Source: Comamonas sp. (GTDB taxonomy: Bacteria > Pseudomonadota > Gammaproteobacteria > Burkholderiales > Burkholderiaceae_C). From it: 42,470 bases of DNA. Below are positions 1 through 9,228 of this stretch, piece by piece. The first letter of the stretch is position 1. The number at the start of each line of letters is the position of its first letter. Location of the stretch: the NCBI RefSeq assembly GCF_009360615.1, contig NZ_SPEY01000077.1, positions 1-42,470 on the forward strand, read 5' to 3'. Made by a program: the position numbers and the translations under genes. The notes under the pieces were generated by a model. It did not search any database. It worked only from the letters and a program-made list of their open reading frames with translations, and was not told where the DNA came from.

Positions 1-32
1 CCGCCACCTGGGCATCTCAGGAAAGACATAGA

Positions 33-2675
33 TTGTATATCAAAAAAATGAACCCTCGCGCAAAAGTTGCCGATATGAACGAAGAAATTTTGGGCACTGT
101 GCAGGGCCACCGCGACGGTCACGGCTTTGTCGTCCGTGACGATGGTGAGCGTGACATCTACCTTCCACCCAATGAAATGCGTGCAGTGCTGCACAAGGAC
201 AGAGTCCAGGTGCGCATTGCCCGTCATGATCATCGCGGGCGCCCCGAAGGGCGCGTGGTGGAAATCGTGGAGCGTCCCGATCAGCCCATCATCGGTCGCT
301 TTCTGCAGGAAAGCGGTGTGTGGCTTGTGGCCCCTGAAGACAAACGCTACGGCCAGGACATTCTGATTCCTTCCAACGCCACGGGGGCCGCCAAGCCGGG
401 GCAGGTGGTGGTGGTTGAACTGACGGAGGCCCCGGCCCTGTTCGGCCAGCCCGTGGGACGCATCACCGAAGTCCTGGGCGAAGTGGATGACCCCGGGATG
501 GAAATCGAGATTGCGGTCCGCAAGTATGGCGTGCCGCATATCTTCTCCGACGCCTGCCTGGAGCAGGCCAAGGCATTGCCCGAAAAAGTCCGTCCTGCAG
601 ATTGCAGGCATCGCATCGACCTGACCGATATTCCCCTGGTCACCATTGACGGTGAGGATGCGCGCGACTTTGACGATGCCGTGTATTGCGAGCCTGCCAA
701 GGTGGGGCGCAGCAAGGGCTGGCGCCTGCTGGTGGCGATTGCCGATGTGAGCCACTATGTGACCACGGGCAGCGCCATCGATATTGACGCCTATGATCGC
801 GCCACCAGTGTGTACTTTCCGCGTCGCGTGATTCCCATGCTGCCGGAAAAGCTCAGCAACGGACTGTGTTCGCTGAACCCCGACGTGGATAGACTGTGCA
901 TGGTCTGCGACATGCTGATCACGTCGCAGGGCGAGATCCACGCCTATCAGTTCTACCCTGCGGTCATGCACAGCCATGCACGCTTCACCTACACCGAGGT
1001 GGCGGCAATCCTGGCCAATACACGTGGCCCCGAAGCAGCCAAGCGCAAGGAGCGGGTTCAGGATCTGCTGAATCTGTATGGTGTCTTCCAGTCCCTGCTC
1101 AAGGCGCGCGAGGCGCGTGGTGCCGTGGACTTCGAGACGACCGAGACGCAGATTGTCTGCGACGACAACGGCCGCATCGAAAAGATCGTGCCGCGCACCC
1201 GCAACGATGCGCACAAGCTGATCGAAGAGGCCATGCTGGCGGCCAATGTCTGCAGCGCAGACTTCATCGACCAGAGCGGGCAACTGGGGCTGTTCCGCGT
1301 GCACGACAAGCCTTCGCTGGAAAAACAGGAGATCCTGCGCAACTACCTCAAGGCCATGGGCGTGAGCATGAGCATCAGCGAGAACCCTTCGACCAAGGAG
1401 TTCCAGCAGATTGCCAATGCCACCAAGGACAGGCCTGACTCGCAGCAGATTCACACCATGCTGCTGCGCTCCATGATGCAGGCCTTCTACACGCCGGAGG
1501 GCTCGGGGCACTTTGGTCTGGCCTTCGAGGCCTATACCCACTTCACCAGCCCGATTCGCCGTTATCCCGACTTGCTGGTGCATCGCGTGATCAAGGCGGA
1601 GCTGAACGGCACGCATTACAAGCTGCCGAACCTGCCCACGCCGGGCGAGGCCGAAGCGAAGATGGCCAAGCGTCTTGCCTCGCGTGTGGTCGAGCCGGGC
1701 CAGAAGCCGCGCAAGCGCTCGGCGGCCAAGGAGTTTCAGGCCTGGGAGGCTGCCGGCCTGCACTGCAGCGCCAATGAGCGCCGCGCCGACGAGGCCAGTC
1801 GCGATGTGGAGGCCTGGCTCAAGTGCAAGTACATGCGCGAGCATCTGGGCGAGGAGTTTGCGGGCACGGTGTCCTCGGTGACGACCTTCGGCGTCTTTGT
1901 GACGCTGGACGCCATGTATGTGGAGGGGCTGGTGCATATCACCGAGCTGGGCGGCGACTACTTCCGTTTCGACGAAGCCCGGCAGGAATTGCGCGGCGAG
2001 CGCTCGGGTGTGCGCTATGGCATCGGCGCGCGAGTGCGGGTGCAGGTCAGTCGCGTGGACCTGGACGGGCGTCGCATCGACTTCCGCCTGGTGCGCGACG
2101 GCGAGGACGGTCTGGTGCAGCCTGCCCGCAGCGGCCGCGGTCAGGCCAAGGATGAGGGACGTGGTCGCCGTGATTCGCGTGACGAGCGCAGTGCGGGCGG
2201 CTATTCCGACAAGTGGAGTCGTCGTGACGCCAAGGCCAATCGTGCGCAGCGCAATGCTGCTGCAGGGCCTGCTGCTGCGCCTGAGCCAGATCGCTCCAGG
2301 CAAGGTCGTAAAGCAGCCAAGAAGGCCATGCTGAAAAGCGTGAATCTGGCGGCGCTGGAGGCGGAATACGCGCAGGCTCCCAAGCCCGAACCTGTAGCGG
2401 AGCCCGTCGCGGTGGCCGTGGTTGCCAAGCCGCGCAAGGCGGTGGGAAAGAGGCAGGTCGCAGCGCTGCTTGCGGCGCCTGATGCCTCGACGTCCTCTGT
2501 GACGAAGACCGAGGTCAAGCCCGAATCCAGGCCGAGGTCCAAGTCCGCATCCAAGCCCGCGACGAAGCCGGCCGTGAAATCGACGCCCAAGGCCGTGAAG
2601 ACTGCGGCCAAGCCTGTGGCGTCTGCCAAGACGGCAGCGGCCGGCAAGACCAGCAAGCGCAAGACCGAGCGCTGA
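33..2675 (+). CDS. rnr: Ribonuclease R (3'-5' exoribonuclease)
   Basis: RNase R degrades structured RNA 3' to 5' and acts in RNA quality control. The 880-residue product has an N-terminal cold-shock-like region beginning GTVQGHRDGHGF near residue 22, then an RNB catalytic domain with DGEDARDFDDAV at 206-217 (metal-binding Asp206, Asp212, Asp214, matching the E. coli 272/278/280 pattern), then an S1 RNA-binding domain at about 609-690. From about 691 to 880 follows a long Lys/Arg/Ala/Pro-rich tail that is probably disordered. The start is TTG at 33, supported by AGGAAAG at 19-25; ATGs at 48 and 75 lack a ribosome binding site. The helix-turn-helix region that precedes the cold-shock domain in E. 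coli RNase R is absent from this start, but the frame stays open to the left edge, so the true N-terminus could lie outside the window. The gene converges on nnr. Confidence 0.95.
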   Translation: MYIKKMNPRAKVADMNEEILGTVQGHRDGHGFVVRDDGERDIYLPPNEMRAVLHKDRVQVRIARHDHRGRPEGRVVEIVERPDQPIIGRFLQESGVWLVAPEDKRYGQDILIPSNATGAAKPGQVVVVELTEAPALFGQPVGRITEVLGEVDDPGMEIEIAVRKYGVPHIFSDACLEQAKALPEKVRPADCRHRIDLTDIPLVTIDGEDARDFDDAVYCEPAKVGRSKGWRLLVAIADVSHYVTTGSAIDIDAYDRATSVYFPRRVIPMLPEKLSNGLCSLNPDVDRLCMVCDMLITSQGEIHAYQFYPAVMHSHARFTYTEVAAILANTRGPEAAKRKERVQDLLNLYGVFQSLLKAREARGAVDFETTETQIVCDDNGRIEKIVPRTRNDAHKLIEEAMLAANVCSADFIDQSGQLGLFRVHDKPSLEKQEILRNYLKAMGVSMSISENPSTKEFQQIANATKDRPDSQQIHTMLLRSMMQAFYTPEGSGHFGLAFEAYTHFTSPIRRYPDLLVHRVIKAELNGTHYKLPNLPTPGEAEAKMAKRLASRVVEPGQKPRKRSAAKEFQAWEAAGLHCSANERRADEASRDVEAWLKCKYMREHLGEEFAGTVSSVTTFGVFVTLDAMYVEGLVHITELGGDYFRFDEARQELRGERSGVRYGIGARVRVQVSRVDLDGRRIDFRLVRDGEDGLVQPARSGRGQAKDEGRGRRDSRDERSAGGYSDKWSRRDAKANRAQRNAAAGPAAAPEPDRSRQGRKAAKKAMLKSVNLAALEAEYAQAPKPEPVAEPVAVAVVAKPRKAVGKRQVAALLAAPDASTSSVTKTEVKPESRPRSKSASKPATKPAVKSTPKAVKTAAKPVASAKTAAAGKTSKRKTER

Positions 2676-2696
2676 TTCTTGTCTCGTGCAGAACCC

Positions 2697-2730
2697 CAGG
2701 CCTTGTCAGAGATGGCAAGGCCTGTGTCTT
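2697..2730. terminator. Bidirectional terminator between rnr and nnr
   Basis: A perfect 9-bp inverted repeat, CAGGCCTTG (2697-2705) and CAAGGCCTG (2716-2724), with a 10-nt loop, is followed by TGTCTTTC. It lies in the 63-bp gap between two convergent genes and can serve both strands. The T-tract is broken, so the strength is uncertain. Confidence 0.65.
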
Positions 2731-2738
2731 TCAGTCTT

Positions 2739-4322
2739 TCATGCGGCGCCGAGCTGCATTGCCAGGGCACTGGCGCTGAACGGACGGTCTGCGGGCCAGC
2801 GATCTGCGAGCTGGCCGTGGCGGAAGGCTCCCGCGATGGCCGCCATATCGGCACTGAGGCCCTGCGCCCATAGCGCTGCGATCAGCCCGGCCAGCACATC
2901 GCCCGTGCCGCCCGTGGCCAGGCGGGCATTGCCGCTGGCGTTGATCCAGGCTTGCTGCTGCGGGTTGGCGACCACCGTGCCCGAGCCCTTGAGCAGTACC
3001 GTGCACTGAAATTTTCGGGCCAGCTGCAGGCAGGACTGCAGGCGGTCGGCTTGCACTTGGACGGTACTGGTCTCCAGAAGGCGTGCGGCTTCCAGCGGGT
3101 GGGGTGTCAGAACCGTGCCTTGCTGGCGCGCGGCGCGCTGGCTCAGCTGCTGTGCCAGCGTGGGACTGGCGGCAACGGCGTTGAGGGCATCGGCATCCAT
3201 TACCAGCTGCGGTGCCTGGTTCAGTACCTGTGGCAGCCAGGGCTTCACCGCTTCGCCGCCACCGCAGCCGCAGACCACGGTGGCCTGGCTCCAGTCCTGC
3301 TTCGCAGGCTGGCGCAGCATGATTTCCGGCCAGGGTGCAATGCCTTGCGGCAGCGGCTCGTCCAGCAAGGCCAGCATGACGCGGCCGGCTCCGGCGTGCA
3401 GTGCGGCCAGTGCCGCCAGCCAGGCCGCACCCGTCATCGAGCGGCCGCGCAAGCCCAGGCCTTCGCCGCCGAGCACGGCCACATCGCCAAAACTGCCTTT
3501 GTGGCTGGCGTGCGGACGTGCTCTTGCGAACGCAGGGCCTGAGGCGCTCAGATACGCGCTGGGGTCTGCGGCCGCAGGGGCTGCCGAGTCTGGAGGGGCT
3601 GCAATGCCGCAGCCCAGGTCGTCCCACCAGATATGACCGCAGGCATCGCGGCCCTGGCCGGTGAACAGGCCGGGCTTCAGGGTCAGCAACGCAAGCGTGT
3701 GGCGCGGTTGCCGGGCGGCGGCAGGGGCGTGCGCGAACTCCCTCAGGTATTGACCGGTGTCGGCATCGAGGCCGGAGGCGAGGTCGACGCAGAGTACGGT
3801 GCAGGCGCATTGCCGAACCTGATCCAGCAGTTGCAGCAAGCGCTGATTGTCAGTCGAGGCCTTGTGAGAAGGGCGCGGACTCAGTCCGATCCCCAGCAGT
3901 GCATCGATGCAAAGGTCCTGTGGTCCCAGGTCGGCGGGAGCGTCACGCGTCCACTGAACGCCCGCATGCCCGGCCTGGTTCCGGGAGATCCTTGCATCCG
4001 ACGGCAACTCGGCAGGTGCGCGCACTTCGCTGACCATGACTTGCGCATGGGGCAGCATGGTCCGGAGCTGCGCGGCCGCCTCGAAGCCGTCGCCGCCATT
4101 GTTGCCCGGTCCGCAGGCAATCCAGATGCGTTGTGCATGCGGTGCGATGGCCATCGCCAGCCTCGCGATGGCAAGGCCTGCGCGCTCCATCAGTCGGTGG
4201 GGAGGCAGACCGCTGGCGCACGCCTGCTCGATCCGTCGCGTGGCGGCGGTGCTGAACAGCGGCCAGCCCTGGCCGGGAGAAGCGGAGGCGGGCGGTGTGT
4301 CTATGGAGGAGATGCGCAGCAT
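2739..4322 (-). CDS. nnr: Bifunctional NAD(P)HX epimerase / ADP-dependent dehydratase
   Basis: This enzyme repairs hydrated NADH and NADPH: the N-terminal domain interconverts the S and R hydrates, and the C-terminal domain dehydrates the S form using ADP. The 527-residue protein has the YjeF_N glycine-rich motif GNNGGDG at 73-79 and a ribokinase-like YjeF_C domain from about residue 250 (SHKGSFGDVAVLGG, then VMDADALNAV, LTPHPLEAARLL and GGTGD at 471-475 with the likely catalytic Asp475). The length fits the fused form known from E. coli YjeF. The ATG at 4322 has no strong ribosome binding site. The gene lies 96 bp below the amidase on the same strand and may be cotranscribed. The nnr symbol is used in E. 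coli; other names exist. Confidence 0.92.
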   Translation of the reverse strand: MLRISSIDTPPASASPGQGWPLFSTAATRRIEQACASGLPPHRLMERAGLAIARLAMAIAPHAQRIWIACGPGNNGGDGFEAAAQLRTMLPHAQVMVSEVRAPAELPSDARISRNQAGHAGVQWTRDAPADLGPQDLCIDALLGIGLSPRPSHKASTDNQRLLQLLDQVRQCACTVLCVDLASGLDADTGQYLREFAHAPAAARQPRHTLALLTLKPGLFTGQGRDACGHIWWDDLGCGIAAPPDSAAPAAADPSAYLSASGPAFARARPHASHKGSFGDVAVLGGEGLGLRGRSMTGAAWLAALAALHAGAGRVMLALLDEPLPQGIAPWPEIMLRQPAKQDWSQATVVCGCGGGEAVKPWLPQVLNQAPQLVMDADALNAVAASPTLAQQLSQRAARQQGTVLTPHPLEAARLLETSTVQVQADRLQSCLQLARKFQCTVLLKGSGTVVANPQQQAWINASGNARLATGGTGDVLAGLIAALWAQGLSADMAAIAGAFRHGQLADRWPADRPFSASALAMQLGAA

Positions 4323-4357
4323 GATGTGAGGATAGCCTCTGGCTGCACCTTTGTGGG

Positions 4358-4416
4358 ATTCTGATTTTTTGCTCTGCAGTCGAATGCCTTCGGGTGCTTG
4401 CAGCTATCAAAATGGA
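4358..4416. repeat. Possible degenerate mini-repeat between nnr and the amidase
   Basis: In the 96-bp gap a run starting ATTTTTTGCTCTGCAG and ending CTTGCAGCTATCAAAAT forms a rough inverted repeat and is AT-richer than its surroundings. The word GCAGCTATC (4400-4408) recurs at 27111-27119. From memory, Comamonadaceae genomes carry small dispersed repeats with this sort of end; I could not verify that here. Confidence 0.3.
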
Positions 4417-4418
4417 AG

Positions 4419-5807
4419 TCATCCCCGGTGCAGTGCCGCTTCGATGCCGGCGCTGATATTCAGAATCGCATCGTCGTGCAGGGCCGCATGCCAGACCATC
4501 AGGCCCATGGGCAGCTCGTCGGGGCGGTGGCACGGCAGTGACAGGGCGCAGCCATCCAGCATATTGACCACGCTGGTATTGCGCAGCAGCAGGCCATTGA
4601 CGCGGAAGAATTCCTCGTCACGTCTGAGATCGGCCGCAGCATCGAAGCCGTTGGCCGGTGCAACGGATGCAATCGTCGGGGCGGTGATGGGCGTGGTGGG
4701 CGAGAGCAGGGCGTCATAGCCGGCAATGGCGCTCTCCATCTTGGCAATCCAGCGGCTGCGCGCGGCCAGCAGATCCAGATAGTCGGCAGCGCTCATGCTC
4801 GCGCCGCGCTCTATGCGCGAGCGCACCCGAGGGTCGTAGAGCGCGGCTGTTGCAGGATCCGCCAGATGGCGCCGGTGCCAGGCATAGCTTTCGGTAGGCG
4901 AGAAGCCGCCGATGAGGTTGATGCCGCCCAGTTCCTCCAGCTCGGGCAGGTCAATCCACTCGATCTGCGCGCCGCCTGCCTGCAGCTTGGCGATGCTGCG
5001 CTCGAAAGCGACGCGCACGGCAGGCTCGATCTGTTCGAAGAAGAGGGGGCGTGGTACAGCCAGGCGCCACCGGTTCAGGCTGCGCTCGTCCTGGGCAACC
5101 TTGCGATCGGCCAGAATCTCGTGCAGCAGCACGGCATCCCGCACGCTGCGGGTAATGGCGCAGGCGGTGTCCAGTGTGGGCGAAAGTGGCACGGTTCCTT
5201 CGGTGGGGACCAGTCTTGCCGTACTCTTGAAGCCCACCAGACCGTTGAGCGCAGCGGGGATGCGAATGGATCCGCCGGTATCCGTGCCCAGCGCGGCCCA
5301 GGCAGCGCCGCTGGCGACGGACACGGCTGCACCGGACGAGGAGCCGCCGGGAATGCGGGCGGCACGAGTGGGGGCCAGCTGAGGGTTGGCCGGGTGGCGG
5401 GCATCCAGCGCGGCGGGGGTGCCGAAATGCGGGTTCACGCCCACGCCGGAAAAAGCGAACTCGACCATATGGGTGCGACCGATGATGGCGGCGCCTGCTG
5501 CGCGAAGGCGGGCAACGGCCGTGGCGTCTGACCGGGCGACGGGTGCATTCTGCAGCACCAGGGAGCTTGCGGCACTGCGCGCTCCTCGGGTATCAAACAA
5601 ATCCTTGACCGAGATGGACAGGCCGGCCAAAGGCGCCGCGGACGGCGTTTCCGCTGCGGCCCAGCGTGCCTCGTCAAAAAAAGTCTGGCTGAAAACGTTG
5701 GCGCACAAGGGGCTTTGTGCTGCGGCAATGCTCATTTGCATGAGGTTTGCGGCAGTCTGGCGGCCTTCGCGGATCTCGAGAGCGACGTGACTGAGGTCGA
5801 GTTGCAT
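4419..5807 (-). CDS. Amidase signature family hydrolase
   Basis: The 462-residue protein belongs to the amidase signature family, serine hydrolases that cleave C-N bonds through a Ser-cisSer-Lys triad. Visible residues are Lys68 in SISVKDLFD, the serine cluster at 156-158 in GGSSSGAA, and the likely nucleophile Ser180 in GTDTGGSIRIPAA. The family includes GatA, but no gatB or gatC lies nearby, and the short C-terminal half with SALP-type motifs argues for a stand-alone amidase. The substrate cannot be told from the sequence. The ATG at 5807 lies only 8 bp from the extended -10 proposed for the divergent rpsB, so the two genes share a regulatory region. There is no signal peptide, so the enzyme is probably cytoplasmic. 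Confidence 0.88.
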   Translation of the reverse strand: MQLDLSHVALEIREGRQTAANLMQMSIAAAQSPLCANVFSQTFFDEARWAAAETPSAAPLAGLSISVKDLFDTRGARSAASSLVLQNAPVARSDATAVARLRAAGAAIIGRTHMVEFAFSGVGVNPHFGTPAALDARHPANPQLAPTRAARIPGGSSSGAAVSVASGAAWAALGTDTGGSIRIPAALNGLVGFKSTARLVPTEGTVPLSPTLDTACAITRSVRDAVLLHEILADRKVAQDERSLNRWRLAVPRPLFFEQIEPAVRVAFERSIAKLQAGGAQIEWIDLPELEELGGINLIGGFSPTESYAWHRRHLADPATAALYDPRVRSRIERGASMSAADYLDLLAARSRWIAKMESAIAGYDALLSPTTPITAPTIASVAPANGFDAAADLRRDEEFFRVNGLLLRNTSVVNMLDGCALSLPCHRPDELPMGLMVWHAALHDDAILNISAGIEAALHRG

Positions 5808-5814
5808 GGCGATG

Positions 5815-5823
5815 TGCTAAAAT
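5815..5823 (+). promoter_or_regulatory. Extended -10 promoter candidate for rpsB
   Basis: TGCTAAAAT is an extended -10 element (TG, one base, then a hexamer matching TATAAT at five of six positions). No good -35 is seen, as is usual for extended -10 promoters. Transcription would begin near 5830 and give a leader of about 205 nt. Confidence 0.5.
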
Positions 5824-5829
5824 TTTGCG

Positions 5830-6035
5830 GCTTTGCTAAGGGTTAGTCCGAGAGGATTGACTCGAACAGCTCTGGAGATGGTTGATGCGATGGCGTTTTT
5901 ACGCGTTGCAGCGCTTGCTTCCAGAGGCCGGCAAGGCAAATAGCAAACCGGCCTATCCAAGGTGTTGTGATCGCTTTTTTCAAGGGGTTGCAATCGTTGG
6001 GCCGGATTTTAGACCCAACCTTTGAGGTAATTAAC
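5830..6035 (+). promoter_or_regulatory. Long structured leader of rpsB (candidate S2-responsive RNA)
   Basis: This gene-free stretch contains two perfect inverted repeats. One is AGGCCGG (5925-5931) with CCGGCCT (5948-5954). The other is GTTGGG (5996-6001) with CCCAAC (6014-6019), which ends 4 nt before the GAGG ribosome binding site at 6024-6027. In E. coli protein S2 represses its own rpsB-tsf mRNA through the leader. Whether this leader does the same is inference. Confidence 0.4.
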
Positions 6036-6788
6036 ATGGCAGTAACAATGCGCGAGATGCTGGAAGCCGGCGTCCACTTCGGTCACCAAACTCGTTTCTG
6101 GAATCCCAAGATGGCTCCGTTCATCTTCGGTGCCCGTAACAAGATCCACATCATCAACCTGGAAAAGTCCCTGCCGATGTTCCAGGAAGCCCAGAAGTTC
6201 GCCAAGCAGCTGACTGCTAACGGCGGCACCATCCTGATGGTGGGTACCAAGCGTCAAGCCCGCGAACTGGTGGCTGAAGAAGCCAAGCGCGCCGGCGTGC
6301 CCTACGTCGACCAGCGCTGGCTGGGCGGCATGCTGACCAACTTCAAGACCGTCAAGACCTCCATCAAGCGTCTGAAGGACATGAAGGCCCAGCAAGAAGC
6401 TGGTCTGGAATCGATGTCCAAGAAGGAACAGCTGATGTTCGTTCGCGAACTGGAAAAGCTGGAGAAGGACATCGGCGGCATTCAGGACATGAACGGCCTG
6501 CCCGACGCCATTTTCGTGATCGACGTGGGCTTCCACAAGATCGCTATCGCTGAAGCCAAGAAGCTGGGCATCCCCCTGATCGGCGTGGTTGACACCAACC
6601 ACAACCCCGATGGCATCGACTACGTGATCCCTGGTAACGACGACTCCGCCAAGGCTGTGCAGCTGTACGCCCAAGGCATCGCCGACGCTATCCTGGAAGG
6701 CCGCGAAGCCCGTCTGAACGACGTGGTGAAGGCTGCTGCCGGTGAGAACGGCGACGAGTTCGTGGAAGTGGAAGAGTCCGCCGCCTAA
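6036..6788 (+). CDS. rpsB: 30S ribosomal protein S2
   Basis: S2 joins the small subunit late and helps S1 bind. The 250-residue sequence [20 protein letters not shown], followed by [36 protein letters not shown] and [20 protein letters not shown], is typical of the family, and the acidic C-terminus is also usual. The ATG at 6036 has GAGG at 6024-6027. An upstream in-frame ATG at 5967 would add 23 unconserved residues and is rejected. The gene heads the translation/envelope cluster, followed by tsf as in most bacteria. Confidence 0.98.
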   Translation: MAVTMREMLEAGVHFGHQTRFWNPKMAPFIFGARNKIHIINLEKSLPMFQEAQKFAKQLTANGGTILMVGTKRQARELVAEEAKRAGVPYVDQRWLGGMLTNFKTVKTSIKRLKDMKAQQEAGLESMSKKEQLMFVRELEKLEKDIGGIQDMNGLPDAIFVIDVGFHKIAIAEAKKLGIPLIGVVDTNHNPDGIDYVIPGNDDSAKAVQLYAQGIADAILEGREARLNDVVKAAAGENGDEFVEVEESAA

Positions 6789-6825
6789 GCGAAGTCCGGC
6801 TGCGCGACCGCATCGCGAGAAAAAG

Positions 6826-6852
6826 CGGGGCTCTAGGTAGCCCCGTTTTTTT
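6826..6852 (+). terminator. Intrinsic terminator or attenuator between rpsB and tsf
   Basis: CGGGGCT (6826-6832), a 6-nt loop and AGCCCCG (6839-6845) form a perfect 7-bp GC-rich stem followed by seven T residues (6846-6852). This is a textbook intrinsic terminator, yet tsf starts 44 nt downstream, so it probably acts as a partial terminator that sets the S2 to EF-Ts ratio. Confidence 0.85.
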
Positions 6853-6896
6853 AGCCGGAATCCTGTAACGAATCGAACTGATACTGGAGAAATACG

Positions 6897-7790
6897 ATGG
6901 CAATTACTGCAAGCATGGTCGCCGAACTGCGCGCCAAGACCGACGCTCCCATGATGGAATGCAAGAAGGCTCTGACCGAAGCTGATGGCGACATGGCCAA
7001 GGCTGAAGAGCTGCTGCGCGTCAAGCTGGGTACCAAGGCTGGCAAGGCTGCTTCCCGCGTGACTGCCGAAGGCGTTGTGGCTGCTTTCATCGAAGGCGGC
7101 AAGGGCGGCCTGATCGAAGTGAACAGCGAAACCGACTTCGTGTCCAAGAACGACAGCTTCTTGGCCATGGCCAACGCCGCTGCCAAGCTGGTCGCCGAGC
7201 ACAACCCCGCTGACCTGGAAGCCCTGGGCGCTCTGGCCTACGAGCAAGACGGCTACGGCCCCACTCTGGAAGATGTGCGCAAGGGCCTGATCGGCAAGAT
7301 CGGCGAGAACATGTCTTTCCGTCGCTTCAAGGCGTTCAGCGGCGCTGGCCTGGCTGCCTACGTGCACGGCACCCGCATCGGCGTGGTGGTCGAGTTCGAC
7401 GGCGATGCAGCGGCTGCCAAGGACGTGGCCATGCATGTGGCTGCCATGAAGCCTGTGGCTCTGACTTCCGCCGACGTGCCTGCCGAGCTGATCGCCAAGG
7501 AGCGCTCCGTGGCCGAAGGCAAGGCTGCCGAATCCGGCAAGCCTGCCGACATCGTCGCCAAGATGGTGGAAGGCTCCGTGCAGAAGTACCTGAAGGAAGT
7601 GTCCCTCGCCGACCAGGTCTTCGTGAAGGCTGCCGACGGCAAGCAAACCGTGGCCCAGATGCTCAAGGCTGCCAACACCACTGTGAAGGCGTTCACGATG
7701 TTTGTCGTGGGTGAAGGCATCGAGAAGAAGACTGACGACTTCGCCGCTGAAGTGGCTGCCCAGGTGGCAGCAGCCAAGGCTGGTGCTTAA
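6897..7790 (+). CDS. tsf: Translation elongation factor Ts
   Basis: EF-Ts is the nucleotide exchange factor that regenerates EF-Tu-GTP. The 297-residue protein has an N-terminal UBA-like domain ([20 protein letters not shown]), the EF-Tu contact motif [11 protein letters not shown], and two core subdomains ending in the coiled-coil region [19 protein letters not shown]. The ATG at 6897 is preceded by GGAGA at 6884-6888. Codon use is strongly biased, as expected for a highly expressed gene. It follows rpsB after a strong hairpin, and no separate promoter is evident in the 108-bp gap. Confidence 0.98.
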   Translation: MAITASMVAELRAKTDAPMMECKKALTEADGDMAKAEELLRVKLGTKAGKAASRVTAEGVVAAFIEGGKGGLIEVNSETDFVSKNDSFLAMANAAAKLVAEHNPADLEALGALAYEQDGYGPTLEDVRKGLIGKIGENMSFRRFKAFSGAGLAAYVHGTRIGVVVEFDGDAAAAKDVAMHVAAMKPVALTSADVPAELIAKERSVAEGKAAESGKPADIVAKMVEGSVQKYLKEVSLADQVFVKAADGKQTVAQMLKAANTTVKAFTMFVVGEGIEKKTDDFAAEVAAQVAAAKAGA

Positions 7791-7806
7791 ACCTAAGCCT
7801 TAGCAA

Positions 7807-7836
7807 CAATCGCGGCCTAGAGCCGCGATTGATTTA
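7807..7836 (+). terminator. Stem-loop after tsf (weak terminator)
   Basis: CAATCGCGGC (7807-7816) and GCCGCGATTG (7822-7831) form a perfect 10-bp stem with a 5-nt loop. The sequence after it is ATTTATTCC rather than a pure T-run, so it may terminate poorly or act as an mRNA 3'-end stabiliser before pyrH. Confidence 0.6.
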
Positions 7837-7884
7837 TTCCCCCTCTCGTTTTCACACTTATTCAACTTCCACCGGAGAAACACC

Positions 7885-8607
7885 ATGTCCAACGCCATTC
7901 CAGCCCACAAGCGCATCTTGCTCAAGCTGTCGGGGGAGGCGTTAATGGGGGATGACCAGTTCGGCATCAACCGAGCAACCATCGAGCGCATGGTGGCCGA
8001 GATCGTGGAAGTGACCAAGGTGGGCGTGCAGGTTGCCGTGGTGATCGGCGGCGGCAATATCTTCCGCGGCGTGGCAGGTGGTTCGGTCGGCATGGACCGC
8101 GCGACTGCCGACTATATGGGCATGCTGGCCACGGTGATGAACGCCCTGGCCCTGGCCGATGCCATGGACAAGCAGGGCCTGACGGCGCGCGTGATGTCGG
8201 CCATCGGCATCGAGCAGGTGGTCGAGCCCTATGTGCGTCCCAAGGCGCTGCAGTACCTCGAGGAGGGCAAGGTCGTGGTGTTCGCTGCCGGTACGGGCAA
8301 TCCCTTCTTCACCACCGATACCGCCGCAGCGCTGCGCGGTGCCGAGATCGGTGCCGAAGTCGTGCTCAAGGCCACCAAGGTGGATGGCGTGTACACGGCC
8401 GACCCGGTCAAGGACCCTTCGGCCACGCGTTACGACAAGCTGGCTTTCGACGAAGCCATCTCGCGCAACCTGGGCATCATGGATGCCACGGCTTTCGCAT
8501 TGTGCCGAGATCAGAAGCTGCCGATCCGCGTGTTCTCCATCGTCAAGCCCGGTGCACTCAAGCGCGTGGTCATGGGTGAAGACGAGGGCACTCTGGTGTA
8601 CGCTTGA
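7885..8607 (+). CDS. pyrH: UMP kinase
   Basis: PyrH phosphorylates UMP to UDP in pyrimidine nucleotide synthesis. The 240-residue amino-acid-kinase-fold protein shows the phosphate-binding [14 protein letters not shown] near residues 9-22, GGGNIFRG, the UMP-binding segment [39 protein letters not shown] and [13 protein letters not shown]. The ATG at 7885 has CGGAGAAA just upstream. The length matches bacterial UMP kinases. It lies between tsf and frr, the standard order. Confidence 0.98.
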   Translation: MSNAIPAHKRILLKLSGEALMGDDQFGINRATIERMVAEIVEVTKVGVQVAVVIGGGNIFRGVAGGSVGMDRATADYMGMLATVMNALALADAMDKQGLTARVMSAIGIEQVVEPYVRPKALQYLEEGKVVVFAAGTGNPFFTTDTAAALRGAEIGAEVVLKATKVDGVYTADPVKDPSATRYDKLAFDEAISRNLGIMDATAFALCRDQKLPIRVFSIVKPGALKRVVMGEDEGTLVYA

Positions 8608-8644
8608 GCGTTTTGCCGCCCAATGCTCGCAAAGGAACAAGAAC

Positions 8645-9205
8645 ATGACGATCGCTGAAATCAAAAAGAACACGGAAACCAAGATGGGTCAATCCATCGA
8701 GGCTCTGAAGAACAATCTGGCTCGCGTGCGCACCGGTCGTGCCAACCCCGCGCTGCTGGACGCCATTCACGTCGAGTACTACGGCTCCATGGTGCCTCTG
8801 TCGCAGGTGGCCAATGTGTCCCTGCTGGATTCCCGCACCATCAGCGTGCAGCCCTGGGAGAAGAACATGGCTGCCAAGGTGGAAAAGGCCATTCGCGAAA
8901 GCGATCTGGGTCTCAATCCCGCTTCCATGGGTGACCTGATTCGCGTGCCCATGCCTCCCATGAGCGAAGAGCGCCGCAAGGAAATGACCAAGCTCGCGCG
9001 CAACGAAGGTGAAAACGGCAAGATCGCCATCCGCAACCTGCGCCGCGATGCCAATGAAAGCGTGAAGAAACTGGTCAAGGACAAGGAAGCTTCTGAAGAC
9101 GATCAGAAGCGCTCCGAAGCCGAAATCCAGAAGATCACCGACAAGCACATTGCCGAGGTCGATGCGCTGGTGGCGGCCAAGGAACAGGACATCATGGCGG
9201 TCTGA
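8645..9205 (+). CDS. frr: Ribosome recycling factor
   Basis: RRF works with EF-G to split post-termination ribosomes. The 186-residue product ([20 protein letters not shown], then [40 protein letters not shown] and [13 protein letters not shown]) has the three-helix-bundle/hinge composition of the family and the normal length. The start is ATG at 8645, preceded by AAAGGA. The open frame extends more than 400 nt upstream, but that part overlaps pyrH out of frame and is not coding. Confidence 0.98.
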   Translation: MTIAEIKKNTETKMGQSIEALKNNLARVRTGRANPALLDAIHVEYYGSMVPLSQVANVSLLDSRTISVQPWEKNMAAKVEKAIRESDLGLNPASMGDLIRVPMPPMSEERRKEMTKLARNEGENGKIAIRNLRRDANESVKKLVKDKEASEDDQKRSEAEIQKITDKHIAEVDALVAAKEQDIMAV

Positions 9206-9228
9206 GCCTTCCCGAAGGACCTGCACTT

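Noticed and set aside
4419..5807. Calling the amidase GatA.
   Set aside because: There is no gatB or gatC next to it, and it is divergent from rpsB; the signature alone does not separate GatA from other amidases.
6009..7646. A 545-codon open frame antisense to rpsB and tsf.
   Set aside because: It spans two strongly biased genes and the terminator between them; the His/Leu/Gly-rich product matches nothing I know.
8231..8644. In-frame extension of frr upstream into pyrH.
   Set aside because: It overlaps pyrH out of frame; ATG 8645 has a ribosome binding site and gives the normal RRF length.
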